Shown in pieces: positions 35,055 to 39,031 of a stretch of DNA of 39,031 nucleotides. A program made the translations under genes and the position numbers. Within the stretch, counting starts at the first letter, position 1, and each line of letters begins with the position of its first letter. The notes below the pieces were generated by a model. The model saw only the letters and a list, made by a program, of their open reading frames with translations. It was not told where the DNA came from and searched no databases. This stretch comes from Spirochaetae bacterium HGW-Spirochaetae-5 (GTDB taxonomy: Bacteria; Spirochaetota; UBA4802; UBA5550). The stretch covers positions 1-39,031 of the forward strand of contig PGXT01000013.1 of assembly GCA_002839285.1 (NCBI GenBank). Reading direction: 5' to 3'.

Positions 35055-37106
35055 ATGAAAAATAAAAAAGATATATCAATTGTAATTGGATCCTATAACA
35101 GGAAAAAGTATTTTAAACTGACTATTGACAGTATTCGAAGAGAACTTGAGAATTTAAATTTAGATTGTGAAATAATAGTAATCGATGGCGGCTCCGATGA
35201 TGGAACTCTTGATTGGCTTGTTAAGCAAAAAGATATAATAACAATGGTCCAACATAACCGCGGTATATGGAGAGGTAAAGAAATAAAACGCAGATCCTGG
35301 GGTTATTTTATGAATCTCGGATTTAAAGCAGCACAGGGCAAATACATTTGTATGTTAAGTGATGATTGTCTTATTATTCCTGGCGCAATAAAAAATGGAT
35401 TTAATTACTTCGAAAAGCAGTTACAATTAGGAAGAAATGTAGGTGCTGTAGCCTTTTATTGGAGAGATTGGCCCAAATTTAGTTTTTATTATGCTGGTCT
35501 TGTTTTCGGGAAGATATTTGTAAACCATGGAATGTATTTAAACAGTGCTCTCACTTCAATAGGTTATATTGATGAAGATTTTTATTTTTATCATGCCGAT
35601 GGAGATCTTTGTCTTAAGTTATGGGATCATGGTTTTGAGTGCCTGGCATGCCCCGATTCATTTATAGAACACTACTCACATGCTAATATTTCTGCCCGTA
35701 AGTCTAATAATATCAAACAATCTGAAGATTATAAAAAACTGCTGAAGAAGTGGGACAATATTTTTATAAATAGTGGTCCTGAAATACAACAATTATCATA
35801 TATAAGTTTGCAGTTTGAAGATAGAAACAAAACCTTTCAAAAATTTATGAATTCTTTTGTTAAAATAAAGCATATCCTAAAAGAATATTCGGCAGGTACT
35901 GATTTGTTATCAAGAATAAAAAAAATGAATTTCAAAAATAGTCTTAATTCTTTCCAGAAATTTGAACATGGTATAAATAAAAAAACATGGGTATCTTATG
36001 ATAAAATTATAAATTCATCTGAAAATAAGTATAAGAATGATTTAGAGATAAAATCCTCATCTCAATCAAAAGATGAAGATAAATCAGATGAAAGAATTAT
36101 TATTTTAGAGTCATTTGATAAAAAATATATAAACAATAAACAACGTATATTGATACATATGCCTAAACCTGAAGATAGCCCGGGTGGTTTTTCATTGTTC
36201 AATAATTTATATCAATCTTTAAATTATATTGGAATATCTGCAGACGTTTTATATTTTGGCGAATCAGTAGAAAAAAAATTGGAACTGTTTAAGCCAACAT
36301 GCTTGCTTACAAGTGACCATGAAAGCTGGTTGAGGTGGATTAATTGGCATGAAATACAAAATTATAGGGAAAAGAATGATCTAAAAATTGGTTTAACAGC
36401 TTCAATTGAGGAATATGGGAATACCCCATTATTACCTCGATTAGAATGGGCAAAAAAAGTGCAAGTTGATTTTTATTACAGTTTTCGAAGTAGAAGTTAT
36501 TTCGAATCAAGGGTCGAATATAAACCTTTTTTTGAGGCAGGATTTTCTATTTTAAATATTGAATTTGGTGCTAATCCGTTGCTTTATTTTCCAATAAAAG
36601 GCATAGAACGTGATATAGACTATGTTTTTCTTGGTTCTAATAATCCCGATAAAATGGAAAGATATAATCAATATTTCACGGAGATATTTAAAAACTATAA
36701 GGGTTTTATACATGGTCCTGGATGGACTAGATTAAAAAAATTTCAGATGAATACGGAACTTGATAGATATTTTTATTCAAGGGCCAAAGTCGGTTTGAAT
36801 CTTCACTTGCAGGAGCAGATTGATTGGCCGTGCGAGCTTAATGAAAGAACATATATGTTGGCAGCCTGCGGAGTGCCTCAATTGATTGATCAACCCGGAT
36901 TACTTGTTGAACACTTTTCGTCTGACTGTTTTTTTATTGCTGATAACCCCAAAGATTATTATGATTTATTTAAATTTATTCTTGATAATCCTGAAGAGGC
37001 AAATAGGAGGTCTGAAATTTCCAGAAAGGAAGTCTTGGCAAAACATACAACTCTGCATCGTGCAGAACAATTTATCAAGCAATATGATTCTTTGTTTAAT
37101 AATTGA
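35055..37106 (+). CDS. Two-domain glycosyltransferase: GT2 + CgeB-like GT-B
   Basis: 683 residues. Residues 1-240: GT2 domain with ISIVIGSYNRKKYFKLTIDS, VIDGGSDDGTLDWLVKQ, GKYICMLSDDCLIIP (DD) and YFYHADGDLCLKLWDHGFEC. Residues 241-360 form a charged linker rich in Lys, Ser and Asp. Residues 365-683: GT-B type domain like CgeB/DUF3880 proteins, with IDYVFLGSNNPDKMERYNQY, AKVGLNLHLQEQIDWPCELN and NERTYMLAACGVPQLIDQPG. Two sugar additions by one protein are likely. No clear Shine-Dalgarno is seen. Confidence 0.88.
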   Translation: MKNKKDISIVIGSYNRKKYFKLTIDSIRRELENLNLDCEIIVIDGGSDDGTLDWLVKQKDIITMVQHNRGIWRGKEIKRRSWGYFMNLGFKAAQGKYICMLSDDCLIIPGAIKNGFNYFEKQLQLGRNVGAVAFYWRDWPKFSFYYAGLVFGKIFVNHGMYLNSALTSIGYIDEDFYFYHADGDLCLKLWDHGFECLACPDSFIEHYSHANISARKSNNIKQSEDYKKLLKKWDNIFINSGPEIQQLSYISLQFEDRNKTFQKFMNSFVKIKHILKEYSAGTDLLSRIKKMNFKNSLNSFQKFEHGINKKTWVSYDKIINSSENKYKNDLEIKSSSQSKDEDKSDERIIILESFDKKYINNKQRILIHMPKPEDSPGGFSLFNNLYQSLNYIGISADVLYFGESVEKKLELFKPTCLLTSDHESWLRWINWHEIQNYREKNDLKIGLTASIEEYGNTPLLPRLEWAKKVQVDFYYSFRSRSYFESRVEYKPFFEAGFSILNIEFGANPLLYFPIKGIERDIDYVFLGSNNPDKMERYNQYFTEIFKNYKGFIHGPGWTRLKKFQMNTELDRYFYSRAKVGLNLHLQEQIDWPCELNERTYMLAACGVPQLIDQPGLLVEHFSSDCFFIADNPKDYYDLFKFILDNPEEANRRSEISRKEVLAKHTTLHRAEQFIKQYDSLFNN

Positions 37107-37118
37107 TGGGGGCATGCA

Positions 37119-37934
37119 GTGGATTTATTACTCAATACAAATATTGAAGAACTTATTTTAAACAAAATTCATGGAAAAGTAGGTCGTGTAGGTGGTTTAG
37201 TAAACCAAATTATAAACTACAAGAATTGCATTGTTGAAGATTTAAATATAAGTGATGGTGGCTTCGGGCAAATAGAAAAAATTGCTGACCATGAAAACTA
37301 TATAGGTAAACTTAAGATTATTAAAAAATACGTTAAGCAGGAAGTTGTTTTTTTTACAACTGGAAAACGATCAATCAGGGATCGAAAGACAATTATAATT
37401 GACACACATAATGCTGTTTCAAATCCCTTTTTAATAGATAGATATAATAACATAATATCGTCAAATATGATCGAGCATTCACCTAATCCAATTTTTTTAT
37501 TGTTAAATTTCCACTTTATGACTAAACTTGAAGGTCATCATTTTCATGCAATCCCTCATTATAAATATACTTACGATTGTTATCGTACGCCAACAACATT
37601 AGAACATATGATTGGTGACTTTGAAAATCAGATTTCTTTTAATGATTCAACTCATAATGAAGACTACATTAACTCTGCAATAGTAAAACATGGGTGGCAG
37701 AAAGAATTTCATGAAATATATCCTGTTGCCTATCCGTATATTCACTTTCATGTTTTTGATCAACATAATGTATCTGAATTATTTAATTTAATGTTTGAAG
37801 ATGTCACTGTAGATATTATTAAGACAGATGAATTTTCAGATAATCTTATTTTATCCAGCAACATTCTAAAAAGTTCATTTATCAAAGAGTATAACTCTAT
37901 AATTAAAAAATATTCCGAACAGATAATTAAATAA
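37119..37934 (+). CDS. Degenerate methyltransferase-like protein
   Basis: The start is GTG 37119, six bases after GGGGG. 271 residues. The stretch IISSNMIEHSPNPIFLLLNF, then HHFHAIPHYKYTYDCYRTPT and TLEHMIGDF with a late YPYIHFHVFD, matches the C-terminal half of class I methyltransferases found in polysaccharide loci (pattern HVxEHxxxP...VPD...D..R..T.leH). The N-terminal half lacks a recognisable glycine-rich SAM motif I. It may be a catalytically altered relative with a structural or binding role, or very divergent. Confidence 0.65.
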   Translation: MDLLLNTNIEELILNKIHGKVGRVGGLVNQIINYKNCIVEDLNISDGGFGQIEKIADHENYIGKLKIIKKYVKQEVVFFTTGKRSIRDRKTIIIDTHNAVSNPFLIDRYNNIISSNMIEHSPNPIFLLLNFHFMTKLEGHHFHAIPHYKYTYDCYRTPTTLEHMIGDFENQISFNDSTHNEDYINSAIVKHGWQKEFHEIYPVAYPYIHFHVFDQHNVSELFNLMFEDVTVDIIKTDEFSDNLILSSNILKSSFIKEYNSIIKKYSEQIIK

Positions 37935-37935
37935 T

Positions 37936-38559
37936 ATGATATTATTAAAAAAAATAATAAAAGTAATTAAAAAATTAAGAATCAATGATGAGTCATTTAA
38001 TAATAAAAATGATTGCTATAAAAAATCTGTATTTACCAATCAAATCAATTTTTATAAGGAATATGAAATTGGTGATTTTACATATGGAAAACCTAACATC
38101 ATTTTTAAACAATCAAATCTAAAAATTGGAAAATTTTGTTCAATAGCTGATAATGTTACGATTTTTTTAGGCGGAAACCACAGGTCAGATTGGATAACAA
38201 CATACCCTTTTGTTTCTTTTTTCAAAGATGCAAAACTATACACCGGACATCCAGCTACAAAAGGGGATGTTATAATTGGTAATGATGTTTGGATTGGATA
38301 TGGAGTTTGTATAATGTCGGGATGTAGGATAGGCGATGGTGTTGTTGTTGGAGCAAATAGTGTAATTACTAAAGATATACCACCGTATTCAATTGTTGCG
38401 GGTAATCCGGCAAGAGTCGTTAGATATAGGTTCAGAAGAAATGAAATTGAGTCATTGTTAAAAATTGAATGGTGGAATTGGCCAATTGAGAAAATTAAAG
38501 AAGCATGGCCTGATCTGATGAACTCTGATGTGCAAAAATTTGTATTGATGCAAAGGTAG
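37936..38559 (+). CDS. Left-handed beta-helix (CatB-type) acyltransferase
   Basis: 207 residues starting one base after the preceding stop. Hexapeptide repeats: FTYGKPNIIF, LKIGKFCSIADNVTIFLGG, NHRSDWITTYPF, VIIGNDVWIGYGVCIMSGCR, IGDGVVVGANSVITKDIPPY and SIVAGNPARVV. The CatB/Vat pattern (NHR...YPF with His) indicates an acetyl- or other acyl-CoA transferase acting on a sugar hydroxyl or amine. It probably O- or N-acetylates the glycan made by this island. The first 35 residues are lysine-rich. Confidence 0.92.
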   Translation: MILLKKIIKVIKKLRINDESFNNKNDCYKKSVFTNQINFYKEYEIGDFTYGKPNIIFKQSNLKIGKFCSIADNVTIFLGGNHRSDWITTYPFVSFFKDAKLYTGHPATKGDVIIGNDVWIGYGVCIMSGCRIGDGVVVGANSVITKDIPPYSIVAGNPARVVRYRFRRNEIESLLKIEWWNWPIEKIKEAWPDLMNSDVQKFVLMQR

Positions 38560-38567
38560 ATAATATT

Positions 38568-38747
38568 ATGAAATTACCAGCATATAGAGTAATAATTTTC
38601 GAGAGAATGCTCCTAAAATTAAAAATAATACTATTTAGTCATTTAAACTCAAGATATAGCATAAAAGAAAACTATATTACATCGGATGATATTTTATGGT
38701 GGGAAGGCCATATAAATAATATGGTTTTAAAAGATTATGAAGCTTAA
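38568..38747 (+). CDS. Short hypothetical protein, possibly truncated
   Basis: 59 codons from ATG 38568, nine bases after the acyltransferase stop: MKLPAYRVIIFERMLLKLKI ... YITSDDILWWEGHINNM, ending DYEA. No family is recognised. The codon bias and AT content match the island genes. It stops just before the IS remnant, so it may be the 5' end of a longer glycan gene cut by transposition. Confidence 0.45.
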   Translation: MKLPAYRVIIFERMLLKLKIILFSHLNSRYSIKENYITSDDILWWEGHINNMVLKDYEA

Positions 38748-38764
38748 AAGTGGGTATCCACTAA

Positions 38765-38950
38765 AAGTTAAGAATATTGTGTGTTGACAAAAGGGCTCAC
38801 TTACATATAGAACTATCAATTAAAAGCCAGTGTGAGCTCCTGGGGATCAGCAGGTCGGCATATTACTATACACCAGAGCCGTCTGTTGACAAAGAAGAAA
38901 TCAGAATTTTGAAAGCTATAGTGGACGAGTTACCCTACGTGCCAAGATAG
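38765..38950 (+). mobile_element. IS3-type transposase orfB fragment, decayed
   Basis: Between stops the frame reads LCVDKRAHLHIELSIKSQ and CELLGISRSAYYYTPEPSVD, then IRILKAIVDELPY, the N-terminus of IS3-family OrfB. It then runs PYVPR and stop, where PYYGxR is expected; an additional G near 38937 would restore PYGAKI, so a one-base deletion is likely. The catalytic DDE domain is absent, replaced at about 38950 by the next element. Confidence 0.8.
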
Positions 38951-38980
38951 TTGTCGCCTGAAATAAATCAGGAGATGACA

Positions 38981-39031
38981 ATGAAATACACTAAAAGATT
39001 TAAAGAATCAGTACTTAAGAAAGTATTACCG
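38981..39031 (+). CDS. IS transposase OrfA, 3'-partial
   Basis: An ATG after AGGAG (38970-38974) opens MKYTKRFKESVLKKVLP, running off the window. This matches the N-terminus of HTH OrfA proteins of IS3-type elements (pattern MKYxxEFKESIxxKxLPP). The left end of the element probably lies near 38950-38960 (TGTCGCCTGAAATAAATCAG). This is a second IS abutting the orfB fragment. Confidence 0.7.
   Translation, partial: MKYTKRFKESVLKKVLP

Noticed and set aside
1-39031. tRNA or rRNA genes
   Set aside because: No cloverleaf-like sequence with T-loop GGTTCRA or rRNA-conserved block was recognised by eye; a tRNA scan was not possible.

Overview
The window is AT-rich bacterial DNA from a diderm: it carries an O-antigen type ABC exporter, dTDP-rhamnose genes and a lipoprotein with a clear lipobox. 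The lineage cannot be fixed from sequence alone. A spirochaete or another environmental diderm is possible, but that is a guess. All convincing genes lie on the + strand. The first 5 kb and the housekeeping sugar genes are visibly more GC-rich than the region from about 18.9 kb to the right end, which looks like a horizontally exchanged surface-glycan island.

Layout. (1) 1-5003: the 3' part of a giant aromatic-rich repeat protein, then a beta-propeller-like lipoprotein. (2) 5.0-11.5 kb: small accessory genes (GxxExxY protein, a PIN toxin-antitoxin pair with a broken toxin, an MNT/HEPN pair) spread among dispersed intergenic repeats, with manC (GDP-mannose supply) and a metK copy broken by an internal deletion. 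(3) 11.7-15.1 kb: a complete dTDP-L-rhamnose set in the order rfbA-rfbC-rfbD-rfbB. (4) 15.2-19.4 kb: the exporter permease (wzm) and ATPase (wzt), split by about 2 kb holding three small gene units (DUF4258/YgiT-type pair, four-helix-bundle protein, antitoxin/PIN pair). Each unit is bounded by copies of a palindromic repeat built from 7-base words. (5) 19.5-26.3 kb: a nonulosonic (sialic-acid-like) acid module: SDR, an unusual FAD-oxidoreductase-NeuB fusion, an orphan Rossmann protein, a zinc-ribbon methyltransferase, NeuA and a Gfo/Idh/MocA oxidoreductase. (6) 26.4-38.6 kb: a Cst-II/MptE-like candidate glycosyltransferase, several GT2 and GT-B glycosyltransferases, a cupin/aminotransferase/N-methyltransferase trio for an amino sugar, a degenerate methyltransferase and a hexapeptide acyltransferase. 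(7) 38.6-39.0 kb: a short orphan reading frame, a decayed IS3-type orfB fragment and the start of another IS orfA.

Inferred working model: manC and rfbABCD supply GDP-mannose and dTDP-rhamnose. The 19.5-26.3 kb module makes and activates a modified nonulosonic acid. The glycosyltransferases assemble a polysaccharide, which is decorated by methyl, amino and acyl groups and exported by Wzm/Wzt, whose C-terminal domain reads the finished chain end. No Wzx/Wzy pair is visible, which fits the ABC-dependent route.
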